This document shows, one piece after another, positions 52,026-60,186 of a stretch of DNA of 64,000 nucleotides (positions are counted from its first letter, which is position 1; each line of letters begins with the position of its first letter). The position numbers and the translations under genes are program-made. The notes below the pieces were generated by a model. That model saw only the letters and a list, made by a program, of their open reading frames with translations. It was not told where the DNA came from and did no database searches. Source of the stretch: Chitinophagaceae bacterium (GTDB lineage: Bacteria > Bacteroidota > Bacteroidia > Chitinophagales > Chitinophagaceae); contig JAFKGQ010000011.1 in the NCBI GenBank assembly GCA_017307755.1, positions 62,001 through 126,000 on the forward strand, written 5' to 3'.

Positions 52026-54413
52026 ATGTTCAAAAACCTCCTCCTCGTCGCCATCCGGAATTTTAAAAGGGATAAATGGTACAGCCTGCTCAATATCCTG
52101 GGATTGACCATCGGCATCACTTTTAGCCTCTTCCTAATCTTTTATATAAAGGACGAGCTAAGCTATGACCGCTGGAATAACAATGCCGACAGACTCTATC
52201 GTATCACCTCCTATATAAAGGAGCCGGAGAGGGACACGATGAAAATGGCCATCACCCAACTCCCCCTCGCCGCCGCCCTGAGATCGGAATTCCCCGAGGT
52301 AGAAGAAGCCACCCGCTTATTTTCATCCGGCAGACCCATGTTCAAAAATGGGGACGTACGTTTTTATGAAGAAAAAGTTTTTTTCGCCGATAGCAATCTT
52401 TTCAGGGTATTTACCCATCAATTCATCGAAGGCAACCCCCACACCGCACTGATAGCTCCCCATTCCCTGGTATTGTCGGAATCCATCGCCAAAAAATATT
52501 TTGGCAAAACACAGGGTATAATAGGCAAGACGCTACAGAACGACAAAGGAGAAACCTACAAAGTAACAGCCGTTATAAAAGATGTACCCAAAAATTCCCA
52601 TATCAGGTTTGATATCCTGACCTCCGTCAGCACCCTGCCAAAGGACTTTGGGAACAATGATTGGGGCAACTTCAACATATTTACCTACGTCCTGCTCAAA
52701 CCCAATACTACCGCCAGAGCATTTGAAGCCAAGCTCCTTCCCATGTACCAAAAACACATGGCCTCCATCTTCGCCCAGTTCAACATAAAGATCAGGTACG
52801 GCGTTCAGCCAGTCACCGCCATCCACCTGCACTCTGATATGAATTACGAACCGGAAGAATTAGGCAGCGTCTCCTATATCTATATATTCTCCTCCGTAGC
52901 CCTCTTTATGCTGCTGATAGCCTGCATCAATTATATGAACCTCACCACCGCCCGCTCAGCCAGACGCGCCAAAGAGATCGGTGTCCGCAAGGTGACAGGC
53001 TCTACCAAACCACAACTGGTCACACAATTCCTGGTGGAATCCACCCTGACAGCCCTCCTCGCACTCGTCCTCAGCATCGGCATGATCGCGTTGCTGTTAT
53101 CCACTTTCAATACGCTCGCCGGCAAACAGATATCATTTGGCTCCATACTGCAACCCAGCACCTTCCTGATCCTGCTGGCCATCGTGGTGTTCGTGGGACT
53201 GGTGGGCGGCAGCTATCCCGCCTTCTATCTTTCCGGATTCAACCCCATCAGTATCCTAAAAGGCAAGCTTTCAAAAGGCTCCAGCAATGCCACCCTGCGC
53301 CGCGTCCTCGTGGTCGTACAATTCTCCATCTCCATGATCATGCTCATCTGCACCTGGGTGGTGTACAACCAGCTCCATTACTTACGTACGGTAGACCTGG
53401 GGTTTAACAAACAACAAGTGCTCTCACTGGCCGCCAACAGCAACAACGATATACGCACAAAGATCGAGGCATTCCAGAATGACATGCGGAAGAACCCCCA
53501 TATCCTCTCCGTCAGCACAGCCCAGGCCACACCCGGCAACGGCGGCATCAACTTCAGCCTCTTCAGCATCGAGACAAAGAATGGCTTTGTCGACAAAGGC
53601 GTCGATAACTATGCCGTCGATGAGAATTATTTCAAAACCCTGGGCATGGAGGTCAAACAAGGGAGAAGTTTCACAGGCCCGGCCGACACCCTGAAAAGGG
53701 TCATCGTCAACCAAAGCCTGGTAAAATATTTCGGATGGGACAACCCCATCGGCAAACGGATAAGACCATCCGGCGATACCACAGGCTATTTCGAAGTCAT
53801 CGGCGTAGTAAAGGACTTTAACCAAAAGTCACTGTACAACCCGATCACGCCATTGGTGCTCTTCTATACACCCAACAGCAACCGTATCCAGTTGAAACTG
53901 GCAGGCGGCGACATCCCCTCCACCGTGGCATCCATGGAAAAGACCTGGAAAAATTATTTCCCGGACCTGCCCTTTTCCTATACCTTCCTGGACCAGGACT
54001 TCGACTCGCAATACGCTGCCGATCAGAAAAGAGGCAAGATCTTCACCGCCTTCTCCATCCTTACTATATTGATCACCTGTCTGGGCCTCCTGGGACTGAT
54101 AGCCTTTACCACGGAGCAACGACAAAAAGAGATCAGCATCCGGAAAGTAATGGGAGCAGGCATCACACAGATCATCCCCCTCCTCACCCGGAATTTTGTA
54201 TTCCTGGTAGGGTTCTCCTGTCTCATCGCTTTCCCCATCGCCTGGCTGTTCATGGATAAATGGCTAAAGATCTTCCCTTATAATACAGGGCTGAGCATTA
54301 CCCCTTTCCTGCTGTCGGCGCTCACGGTATTGCTGATCACACTGGTCACCGTGATGTTCCATGCGGTCAGGGCCGCGGTGGCAAGCCCCACAAAAGCATT
54401 AAAGGCGGAATAA
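52026..54413 (+). CDS. ABC transporter permease, MacB/FtsX type
   Basis: A 795-residue inner-membrane protein. The N-terminal FKNLLLVAIRNFKRDKWYS and first helix are followed by a periplasmic MacB-type core domain and an FtsX block of three helices (about residues 285-405; ACINYMNLTTARSARRAKEIGVRK in part RRAKEIGVRK). A second periplasmic domain and a second FtsX block (about 680-790; EISIRKVMGAG) follow. No ATPase gene adjoins it, which is usual for this Bacteroidota family. It lies 29 bp after the sulfatase on the same strand. Its cargo is unknown. Confidence 0.9.
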   Translation: MFKNLLLVAIRNFKRDKWYSLLNILGLTIGITFSLFLIFYIKDELSYDRWNNNADRLYRITSYIKEPERDTMKMAITQLPLAAALRSEFPEVEEATRLFSSGRPMFKNGDVRFYEEKVFFADSNLFRVFTHQFIEGNPHTALIAPHSLVLSESIAKKYFGKTQGIIGKTLQNDKGETYKVTAVIKDVPKNSHIRFDILTSVSTLPKDFGNNDWGNFNIFTYVLLKPNTTARAFEAKLLPMYQKHMASIFAQFNIKIRYGVQPVTAIHLHSDMNYEPEELGSVSYIYIFSSVALFMLLIACINYMNLTTARSARRAKEIGVRKVTGSTKPQLVTQFLVESTLTALLALVLSIGMIALLLSTFNTLAGKQISFGSILQPSTFLILLAIVVFVGLVGGSYPAFYLSGFNPISILKGKLSKGSSNATLRRVLVVVQFSISMIMLICTWVVYNQLHYLRTVDLGFNKQQVLSLAANSNNDIRTKIEAFQNDMRKNPHILSVSTAQATPGNGGINFSLFSIETKNGFVDKGVDNYAVDENYFKTLGMEVKQGRSFTGPADTLKRVIVNQSLVKYFGWDNPIGKRIRPSGDTTGYFEVIGVVKDFNQKSLYNPITPLVLFYTPNSNRIQLKLAGGDIPSTVASMEKTWKNYFPDLPFSYTFLDQDFDSQYAADQKRGKIFTAFSILTILITCLGLLGLIAFTTEQRQKEISIRKVMGAGITQIIPLLTRNFVFLVGFSCLIAFPIAWLFMDKWLKIFPYNTGLSITPFLLSALTVLLITLVTVMFHAVRAAVASPTKALKAE

Positions 54414-54467
54414 ATATCAGACTTCACATTAAATTAATTTCTTACTATTAAAAATTAGTCCTACTTT

Positions 54468-54482
54468 GGTTAAGTGTTAACC
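54468..54482 (+). promoter_or_regulatory. Perfect inverted repeat GGTTAA-gtg-TTAACC upstream of the envelope cluster
   Basis: Six-base arms at 54468-54473 and 54477-54482 flank three bases. It lies 57 bp before the ATG of the OmpA-like gene, in an AT-rich 126-bp intergenic gap, and overlaps a TACTTTGG -7-like stretch (54462-54469). It has the form of a dimeric regulator site. Confidence 0.45.
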
Positions 54483-54539
54483 CCTACACCCTAAACCAGG
54501 TTCAGGCTCTCGCATTAATCATAATTACTATTATCTGCT

Positions 54540-55175
54540 ATGGAAAAGCTGGAGAATATCCGCAAATCCTGGGAAGTCCCCCTGTGGTTTGCTTTTGGGA
54601 CCATTATCATTATCCTTATAATTATAAAAGGGTGTTCTGCAGACACTTCTGCCAAAGCATCCGAAATATCCGACGCCACTCCCGTAACAACTGAACAAAC
54701 CTCTGTAACTTCTATAAAAGTAAGGCTGCCCGATGGCGCCGAGTTGGATGCCTATAAGGGAGGCATCGAAGACAAACTTGTCGCTTACCTGAATTCCACA
54801 GACCCGGCAGACAGCATCAGCAAAGGCCGCTGGTTCGATTTTGACAACCTGAATTTTAAGACGGGAAGCGCCGAGATCACAGATGCCAGCATGAAACAGG
54901 TGCAGAACCTTTCGGCAATATTAAAAGCATATCCAAAAGTAAGTCTCAAGATCGGCGGCTATACTGACAGGACGGGCAACGAGCAGGAGAATCAAAAATT
55001 ATCCCAGCAACGGGCCGACGCGGTACAGGAGGCATTAAAAAAGACAGGAGCCGTAAGCACCCAGCTTGCTGGCGCGGAAGGCTATGGCTCCCAATACGCC
55101 AGGGCCGCCGCTGATGCACCGGATGAAGAAAGACGGGCAGACAGAAGGATCTCCGTAAACGTGCGAAGCAAATAA
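54540..55175 (+). CDS. OmpA-family peptidoglycan-binding protein
   Basis: A 211-residue protein with one membrane helix near the N-terminus (about residues 15-33, rich in Ile), a Ser/Thr-rich linker, and a C-terminal OmpA domain (about residues 95-208). Motifs are FDFDNLNFKTGSAEI, IGGYTDRTGNEQENQKLSQ in part (GYTDRTGNEQ), LSQQRADAV and a final RRADRRISV. It anchors to peptidoglycan through the OmpA fold. The N-terminal IIIKGCS could be an anchor or a lipobox-like site. It is first of four same-strand genes for small envelope proteins. Confidence 0.88.
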   Translation: MEKLENIRKSWEVPLWFAFGTIIIILIIIKGCSADTSAKASEISDATPVTTEQTSVTSIKVRLPDGAELDAYKGGIEDKLVAYLNSTDPADSISKGRWFDFDNLNFKTGSAEITDASMKQVQNLSAILKAYPKVSLKIGGYTDRTGNEQENQKLSQQRADAVQEALKKTGAVSTQLAGAEGYGSQYARAAADAPDEERRADRRISVNVRSK

Positions 55176-55205
55176 CCATATTTATCACCAATAAATACCC
55201 ACACC

Positions 55206-55622
55206 ATGTTTGAGCAAATCTTACAAGCTGTAAAAGAACACCTCGGCAACAACCCCGAATTGGCAGCAGCAATCCCCCCCGAGCACGCAGAAGCTCTTCA
55301 CAATGAAATAGCTACCCAGATACACGAGAACCTGCAAAATCAGGCATCCGCAGCCGGACAGACAGCGCCAGCCGCAGAGGGCTCGGGACTCCTTGATAAT
55401 CTGGGTGGCAAGGCTAGTGAGTTGTTGCACAGCATCGAAGGCAGCCTGTCATCAGGTGGAATAGGGACAAGCGCCGCCGCCGGAGGACTGGTGGGAGCAT
55501 TGAGCAGCAAATTCGGTTTGCCTTCCGCAGTCACGGGAGCTATCGCTGCGGCAGTTCCGGGCCTGATACAAAAATTTATGCAAAAACAGACACCGGCAAC
55601 ACCCACAACCCCGCAATCCTGA
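55206..55622 (+). CDS. Small DUF937/YidB-like protein
   Basis: A 138-residue protein with no signal peptide. An amphipathic N-terminal part (MFEQILQAVKEHLGNNPEL) and a Gly/Ala/Ser-rich middle are followed by the helical end LSSKFGLPSAVTGAIAAAVPG, similar to the C-terminal repeats of DUF937/YidB-like proteins. The extreme C-terminus is Pro/Thr-rich. Function is unknown. It is 30 bp after the OmpA-like gene and 32 bp before the BON gene, so it is probably cotranscribed with them. Confidence 0.75.
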   Translation: MFEQILQAVKEHLGNNPELAAAIPPEHAEALHNEIATQIHENLQNQASAAGQTAPAAEGSGLLDNLGGKASELLHSIEGSLSSGGIGTSAAAGGLVGALSSKFGLPSAVTGAIAAAVPGLIQKFMQKQTPATPTTPQS

Positions 55623-55654
55623 TCCCGCGGTCCTCATCATTAAACTCTTGCAAT

Positions 55655-56158
55655 ATGAAAAAAGGCATTTACAGCACTTTTATGGCCATTGTTTGTCTTG
55701 TCCCTTCCTTGTTCTTCCTTTCCTGCGGCGGAAATAAGGACAAAGCTATTATGGCCGCCATCGATTCGAAGAAAAAGGAAATGAAAGACCTGGCCGGTAT
55801 CTCGGCAACCGTGGAAAAAGGGACGGTCACACTCAGTGGCGAATGTCCCGATTCCAGCTCCCGGACGATGTGCGAACAAAGCATCACCGCTATCCCGGGC
55901 GTGGAAAAGGTCGTCAACAATCTTACGGTTCCCCCTCCTCCTCCGCCACCACCCGCACCTGTTACCATCGCGGCAGACGATCCGCTGACAAAAGGCGTCA
56001 ATGATGCTATCAAGGATTTTCCCGGCGTAACAGCAGCCGTAAAAGACGGAGTAGTTACACTCACCGGGGATATCAAACGGGCATCGCTGCAAAAGCTGAT
56101 GATGGCGCTGCATACACTGAAGCCGAAAAAGATCGACAATCAACTCACCATCAAGTAA
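55655..56158 (+). CDS. Lipoprotein with two BON domains
   Basis: A 167-residue lipoprotein (signal peptide with lipobox FLSC, Cys24). Two BON domains, about residues 27-90 (GISATVEKGTVTLSGECP, IPGVEKVVNNLTV) and 105-167 (GVTAAVKDGVVTLTGDI, KKIDNQLTIK), are separated by a linker with eight consecutive prolines. BON domains bind phospholipids and are typical of envelope-stress proteins such as OsmY. The polyproline run would be expected to need elongation factor P. It lies between the DUF937-like gene and the BON-SH3 gene. Confidence 0.87.
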   Translation: MKKGIYSTFMAIVCLVPSLFFLSCGGNKDKAIMAAIDSKKKEMKDLAGISATVEKGTVTLSGECPDSSSRTMCEQSITAIPGVEKVVNNLTVPPPPPPPPAPVTIAADDPLTKGVNDAIKDFPGVTAAVKDGVVTLTGDIKRASLQKLMMALHTLKPKKIDNQLTIK

Positions 56159-56162
56159 AGAA

Positions 56163-56169
56163 AAGGAGG
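56163..56169 (+). promoter_or_regulatory. Unusually strong Shine-Dalgarno sequence (AAGGAGG)
   Basis: AAGGAGG lies 8 bases before the ATG at 56178, a full match to the 16S rRNA tail at good spacing. No other gene in this window has such a site; most starts show only A-rich leaders, as usual in Bacteroidota. Confidence 0.7.
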
Positions 56170-56177
56170 ATCAAGCT

Positions 56178-56594
56178 ATGTCGCTGCAAGATAAATACAA
56201 AGAACTGATCGACACCGCAGGTACCGTGGGTACTACCAACCTCCAGGTGAGGGAACAGGATAATGTGCTGTATATAGACGGAGAAGTGCCCGATGGCGCC
56301 GCTAAAGATCAGCTCTGGAACGTCTATAATAAGCTGGACCCCGACTTCAAGGCAGGGGATGTCGTGATGAACGTCAATGTGTCCCCCGCTTCACCAGGTA
56401 CAAAGGCAACCGTAAGTACGGACAGCTCCAACCTCAACATCCGGAAAGGACCAGGTACCGATCAACCCATTGTCGGCAAGGCAGCCCATAATTCCACGGT
56501 GGAGCTGATCAGCAAAACCAACGATCAATGGTGGCTCGTCCGGACAGAAAATGGCGTGGAAGGATATGCTTACGCACAGTATCTTTCAGTGTGA
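56178..56594 (+). CDS. BON-like plus bacterial SH3 domain protein
   Basis: A 138-residue protein without a signal peptide. The N-terminal half (about residues 15-72; VREQDNVLYIDGEVPDGAAKD in part VLYIDGEVPDGA) resembles a BON domain. The C-terminal half (about 75-138) is a bacterial SH3 domain (LNIRKGPGTDQPIVGK, WWLVRTENGVEGYAYAQYL). The arrangement echoes LysM/BON proteins such as YgaU, with SH3 in place of LysM. It has an exceptional Shine-Dalgarno sequence. It ends 2 bp from the convergent XRE gene. Confidence 0.85.
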   Translation: MSLQDKYKELIDTAGTVGTTNLQVREQDNVLYIDGEVPDGAAKDQLWNVYNKLDPDFKAGDVVMNVNVSPASPGTKATVSTDSSNLNIRKGPGTDQPIVGKAAHNSTVELISKTNDQWWLVRTENGVEGYAYAQYLSV

Positions 56595-56596
56595 CA

Positions 56597-56797
56597 TCAA
56601 TCCGTGTCCTCCAGCGTAAAGATATCCTCCACCCTCTTTTGGAACACCTGGGCAATCTTCAACGCCAGCACAGTGGAAGGCACATATTTATTGCTTTCTA
56701 TGGCGTTGATGGTTTGCCTGGATACAGCCACCCTCTCCGCCAGTTCCGCCTGCGTAATGTTCAGAATGGCTCTTTCCACGCGGATGGTATTTTTCAT
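56597..56797 (-). CDS. Small XRE-family DNA-binding protein
   Basis: A 66-residue helix-turn-helix protein of the HTH_3/XRE class: RAILNITQAELAERVAVSRQ in part (TQAELAERVAVSRQTINAIE) and VLALKIAQVFQKRVEDIFTL. This is the size of the YozG-type regulators that occur with small membrane proteins. It overlaps the stop of the membrane protein gene in an ATGA. It may bind the GTAAAGT repeats upstream of that gene, regulating its own operon. Confidence 0.9.
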   Translation of the reverse strand: MKNTIRVERAILNITQAELAERVAVSRQTINAIESNKYVPSTVLALKIAQVFQKRVEDIFTLEDTD

Positions 56798-57267
56798 AGG
56801 CTGCTTTTTTTCAGGTTCTTCCGCTCGTTATACATCACCACGTTATAGCGGATGATAAACAAGATCAGAGGCGTACAGATATTATAGGTTATGATCTGCA
56901 GGAAGAGTCCATTATAAAAAAAGATGATGGAAAAGATCAGCCAGGCAAAATTGACATAGACAGCCCACAACAACGATTCCAGCCGGAGCTCTGCAATTCT
57001 TTCATCCTCCACTTTCTCCCTCGAAAAAGCTATCAGCAACAACCCGGCGATCAACAGCAAACTCCCCAATTCGTCGGTAAAATTGTGTTGGCGGAGGTTA
57101 AAAAGGAAACTCTTGTCAATCCAGCTGTCAAGAGGCGCGTTGACGTAATTCAGGAATTTAAAGTTGAACTCCCCATGGAGATTAAATAACATCAGGACAA
57201 ACGCCGGCGGGGCAATGATCCATCCAATGTGCCTGTATCTGTGCGGGAATAGGAATCTCGTTTTCAT
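56794..57267 (-). CDS. Small membrane protein paired with the XRE regulator
   Basis: A 157-residue protein with four predicted membrane helices: about residues 13-30, 62-82, 95-115 and 118-140. It has short loops and a basic C-terminus (NERKNLKKSSL). No catalytic motif is seen. Such four-helix proteins commonly sit upstream of small XRE genes in Bacteroidota and Firmicutes, and may sense or buffer membrane state; the role is unknown. It is the first gene of a two-gene operon whose leader holds GTAAAGT repeats. Confidence 0.82.
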   Translation of the reverse strand: MKTRFLFPHRYRHIGWIIAPPAFVLMLFNLHGEFNFKFLNYVNAPLDSWIDKSFLFNLRQHNFTDELGSLLLIAGLLLIAFSREKVEDERIAELRLESLLWAVYVNFAWLIFSIIFFYNGLFLQIITYNICTPLILFIIRYNVVMYNERKNLKKSSL

Positions 57268-57291
57268 GTCAATTCATAATTTTTCCACAAG

Positions 57292-57328
57292 GTAAAGTTT
57301 TATTTCCAAAAAGTAAAGTAAACTTTAC
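57292..57328. promoter_or_regulatory. GTAAAGT operator: perfect inverted repeat plus third half-site
   Basis: GTAAAGT (57313-57319) and ACTTTAC (57322-57328) form a perfect 7-bp inverted repeat with a 2-bp spacer. A third GTAAAGT lies at 57292-57298, 21 bp from the second. The set lies 25-61 bp upstream of the membrane protein ATG (57267) and is a plausible site for the co-transcribed XRE protein. Confidence 0.6.
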
Positions 57329-57358
57329 ATTTAGATTATTAAACTTGACACTTCTCTC

Positions 57359-57730
57359 TTATTTTTTCTTCCTCCCTGGCGCAGCCTTGCCCTTTTTCGA
57401 CGACTTCGCCCTCCCATTAAAATCCAGACATTTCCGTACCCAAAAGTTCAGATCCGCCTTCCTGGCGACATCCTCCTCATTCACCAATATATATCCTTTG
57501 TATTCTCTCCCCTTCATAACCATCGTCCGGCAAGGCTTTTCCTCCAGCAACTGGTCATGCAGTTCAGGGTCCACCCGGCACATGAGCCTGTCGCCGCTGA
57601 CACTGATACACATCTTATCATCCACCATAAAGGTCAACCCCCTGAACATTTTCTTTTCCTCGAACCTGGGGGCATTCATCTCCAGCAGCGCAATCCGGAC
57701 GCGGTCGGCTAATTTTTCGCTGTAAGGCAT
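57359..57730 (-). CDS. TfoX/Sxy family N-terminal domain protein
   Basis: A 123-residue protein with a TfoX N-terminal domain (about residues 10-100). The signature is KKMFRGLTFMVDDKMCISVS followed by RTMVMKGREYKGYILV. A strongly basic tail (KSSKKGKAAPGRKKK) follows. The C-terminal TfoX helical domain is absent. In gamma-proteobacteria TfoX controls competence; in Bacteroidota these small versions have no assigned role, so no competence function is claimed. Transcribed alone, divergent from the AraC gene at 57783. Confidence 0.85.
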   Translation of the reverse strand: MPYSEKLADRVRIALLEMNAPRFEEKKMFRGLTFMVDDKMCISVSGDRLMCRVDPELHDQLLEEKPCRTMVMKGREYKGYILVNEEDVARKADLNFWVRKCLDFNGRAKSSKKGKAAPGRKKK

Positions 57731-57782
57731 ATATTCACTTTTTTAGATAGTTATTACTAATTTTATCAAGATACGATTTCTC

Positions 57783-58658
57783 ATGGTCAACTTCTTTGAT
57801 AGGGTCCTGCAACATCCCGACTTTTGCCGTCAGTTCAACTGCGGCGACACACTTATTACTGCATTTAATTGCCCGTTGGAAGCCCGTTTGATGAAGACCC
57901 GGTACACCGACCTCTGGAGCCGCTATAACTATATCTTCTATGTCATAGACGGTCGAAAGATCTGGCATACCGCCCATCGCAGCTACGACATGCAAAAAGG
58001 CAGCTGCGTCTTCGTAAGAAAAGGCGCCAGCATTATCGAACAGTTCTTCGACAGCGGGTTCTGCCTGGTCCTCTTTTTTATGCCGGATGAATTCTTATGC
58101 GAAACCTTAAAGACAAAGACCACTCCCATCAGTAAACCAGGCGCCAAATATGAACCGGTGATCCTGCTGGATACCTCCGAAACCCTGGAGGCATTCTTTG
58201 TCTCCATGTCCTCCTATTTCAGCAGCACAAAGGAACCCGATCAATCCTTGCTCGAACTGAAGTTCAGGGAACTGATCCTGACAATCGCGGACAACCCCCG
58301 TAATTCCGAACTTCTGTCCTATTTCTGCTCGCTGCTGCACGAACCGCAGCCGGCAGCCCTGCGACGGATCATGGAAGACAATTATTGCTACAACCTGAAG
58401 ATGGAGCAGTATGCCGAGCTGTGCAATCGCAGCCTGTCCGCGTTCAAAAGAGATTTTGAAAAACAGTTCGACACCACCCCTGGCAAATGGCTCCTGGAAA
58501 AAAGACTGCACCATGCCTTGCACCTGCTGGAAAATATGCATAAGACGGTCAGTGAAGCCGCATTTGAAAGCGGGTTTGAGAACCCTTCCCATTTCAGCCG
58601 TCAATTCAAGGCAAAGTTCGGCATGCCGCCAAAAAGCAAAAAGACAATGAGCCTTTAA
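57783..58658 (+). CDS. AraC-family transcriptional regulator
   Basis: A 291-residue regulator. The N-terminal cupin-like domain (about residues 20-110; CVFVRKGASIIEQFFD) belongs to the ExsA-like AraC subgroup. The C-terminal double helix-turn-helix (about residues 190-285) has LCNRSLSAFKRDFEKQF, TPGKWLLEKRLHHALHLL in part (GKWLLEKRL) and AAFESGFENPSHFSRQFKAKFG in part (GFENPSHFSRQFK). It ends 58 bp before a PLP-dependent decarboxylase gene on the same strand, a possible target. Confidence 0.9.
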   Translation: MVNFFDRVLQHPDFCRQFNCGDTLITAFNCPLEARLMKTRYTDLWSRYNYIFYVIDGRKIWHTAHRSYDMQKGSCVFVRKGASIIEQFFDSGFCLVLFFMPDEFLCETLKTKTTPISKPGAKYEPVILLDTSETLEAFFVSMSSYFSSTKEPDQSLLELKFRELILTIADNPRNSELLSYFCSLLHEPQPAALRRIMEDNYCYNLKMEQYAELCNRSLSAFKRDFEKQFDTTPGKWLLEKRLHHALHLLENMHKTVSEAAFESGFENPSHFSRQFKAKFGMPPKSKKTMSL

Positions 58659-58716
58659 GAAAGATCTCTGGGCTTTACAGTCATGCCCCCGCCGGAATGA
58701 CGGGATACATTTGCAT

Positions 58717-60186
58717 ATGACATCCCCCATCGAATTACAGCCGGAAGAATTCAAGGCCATCGGTCATCAACTGATAGACATGATCGCCGGGTTCATCGGC
58801 GGCATCGCTCACCGGCCCGTCACCACCGGCAAGACGGCAAAGGAGTTGCAACAACTATTGGGCGCCCCATCCTTACCCGGGGAGGGTACGCCGGCAGCCG
58901 AAATATTTTCAAAGATCACCCCTTTATTGTTTAATGATTCCCTGCTGAACGGACATCCCAAATTTATGGGGTATATCACTTCTTCCGCGGCTCCGGCCGG
59001 GGCCTTGGCAGACTTGCTGGCCGCCGCGGTGAACCCGAATGTCGGAGCGCAGATCCTAAGCCCCGTCGCTACCGAGGTAGAAAAATGTACGATAAAATGG
59101 CTGGCTGAGTTCATCGGATTGGATCAGGGCTACGGCGGTCTGCTGGTCAGTGGGGGGAACATGGCAAATTTCACCGCCTTCCTGGTAGCCAGGACGGCAA
59201 AAGCCGGCAACGCTATAAAAGAGGAAGGACTAAACAACACATCCGGACGAATGCTGGTCTATTGTTCACAAAACACCCATACCTGGATAGAAAAGGCAGC
59301 CGCCTTGTTTGGCCATGGCACCCGGGCTATCCGCTGGATCCCAACCGACATTTTTGACAGGATGGATACGGTCCTATTGGAAAAGACCATAAAGGAGGAC
59401 TTACAAGCCGGAGCCCGGCCATTCATGGTAGTAGGTACGGCAGGGGACGTAAGTTCCGGCGCGGTAGACGACCTGCGGGCCATTGCCGGTGTCTGTAAAA
59501 CCTATGATCTCTGGTTCCACATCGACGGTGCTTATGGCATGCCCGCCGCGGCTATCCCAGGCCAGCAAAAGGTTTTTGATGGTATGAAAGAGGCGGACTC
59601 CATCGCCCTCGACCCGCACAAATGGCTGTACTGCCCGCTGGAAGCAGGCTGTACGCTGGTAAAAGACCCCCGACACCTGACAGACACTTACAGCTCGCAC
59701 CCCGCATATTATAATTTCAATAGCACCGAAGACGACCCCGTTCATAACTACTACGAACGTGGTCTTCAGAACTCCCGTGGTTTCCGGGCGCTAAAAGTAT
59801 GGATCGCTTTGCAACAGGCGGGTAAGACCGGTTATATAAAAATGATCAATAAGAATATTCAGTTGTCGAGGCTGCTCTTCGAACTGGCGGAGAAACACCC
59901 ACAACTGGAGGCGGTAACACAGCATTTGAGCATTACCACGTTCAGATATGTACCTCCGGCCCGGGGCGAAGACGCCCAATATCTGGACAAGCTCAATGAA
60001 ACATTGCTTAACAGACTCCAGCAGGGCGGGAAAGTCTTTTTATCAAACGCCGTCATCCACAAAAAATATTGTCTGAGAGCTTGTATCGTAAATTTCAGGA
60101 CTTCAAAAAAAGATATAGAGGAAATGATAGAGATCATCGCAAAAGAAGGTGAAAGGACACATCAACACCTATCCGTTCCCGTTTAG
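58717..60186 (+). CDS. PLP-dependent group II amino-acid decarboxylase family enzyme
   Basis: A 489-residue cytoplasmic enzyme of the aromatic-L-amino-acid/glutamate decarboxylase fold. The N-terminal PLTFNDSLLNGHPKFMGYI-type segment (NGHPKFMGYITS), GLLVSGGNMANF, cofactor-binding WFHIDGAYG and the Schiff-base Lys302 in DPHKWLYCP are all present. It probably converts an aromatic amino acid to its amine and CO2. A full -7 match TACATTTG lies 3 bp before the ATG at 58717; an in-frame TTG at 58711 is the alternative. Its 3' end overlaps the convergent LytTR gene by 18 bp. Confidence 0.9.
   Translation: MTSPIELQPEEFKAIGHQLIDMIAGFIGGIAHRPVTTGKTAKELQQLLGAPSLPGEGTPAAEIFSKITPLLFNDSLLNGHPKFMGYITSSAAPAGALADLLAAAVNPNVGAQILSPVATEVEKCTIKWLAEFIGLDQGYGGLLVSGGNMANFTAFLVARTAKAGNAIKEEGLNNTSGRMLVYCSQNTHTWIEKAAALFGHGTRAIRWIPTDIFDRMDTVLLEKTIKEDLQAGARPFMVVGTAGDVSSGAVDDLRAIAGVCKTYDLWFHIDGAYGMPAAAIPGQQKVFDGMKEADSIALDPHKWLYCPLEAGCTLVKDPRHLTDTYSSHPAYYNFNSTEDDPVHNYYERGLQNSRGFRALKVWIALQQAGKTGYIKMINKNIQLSRLLFELAEKHPQLEAVTQHLSITTFRYVPPARGEDAQYLDKLNETLLNRLQQGGKVFLSNAVIHKKYCLRACIVNFRTSKKDIEEMIEIIAKEGERTHQHLSVPV

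Noticed and set aside
53584..53600. TTTGTCGACAAA, containing the TCGACAAA motif in palindromic form
   Set aside because: Lies inside the FtsX-type permease coding sequence, is a single palindrome without the 21-bp repeat, and is explained by codons.
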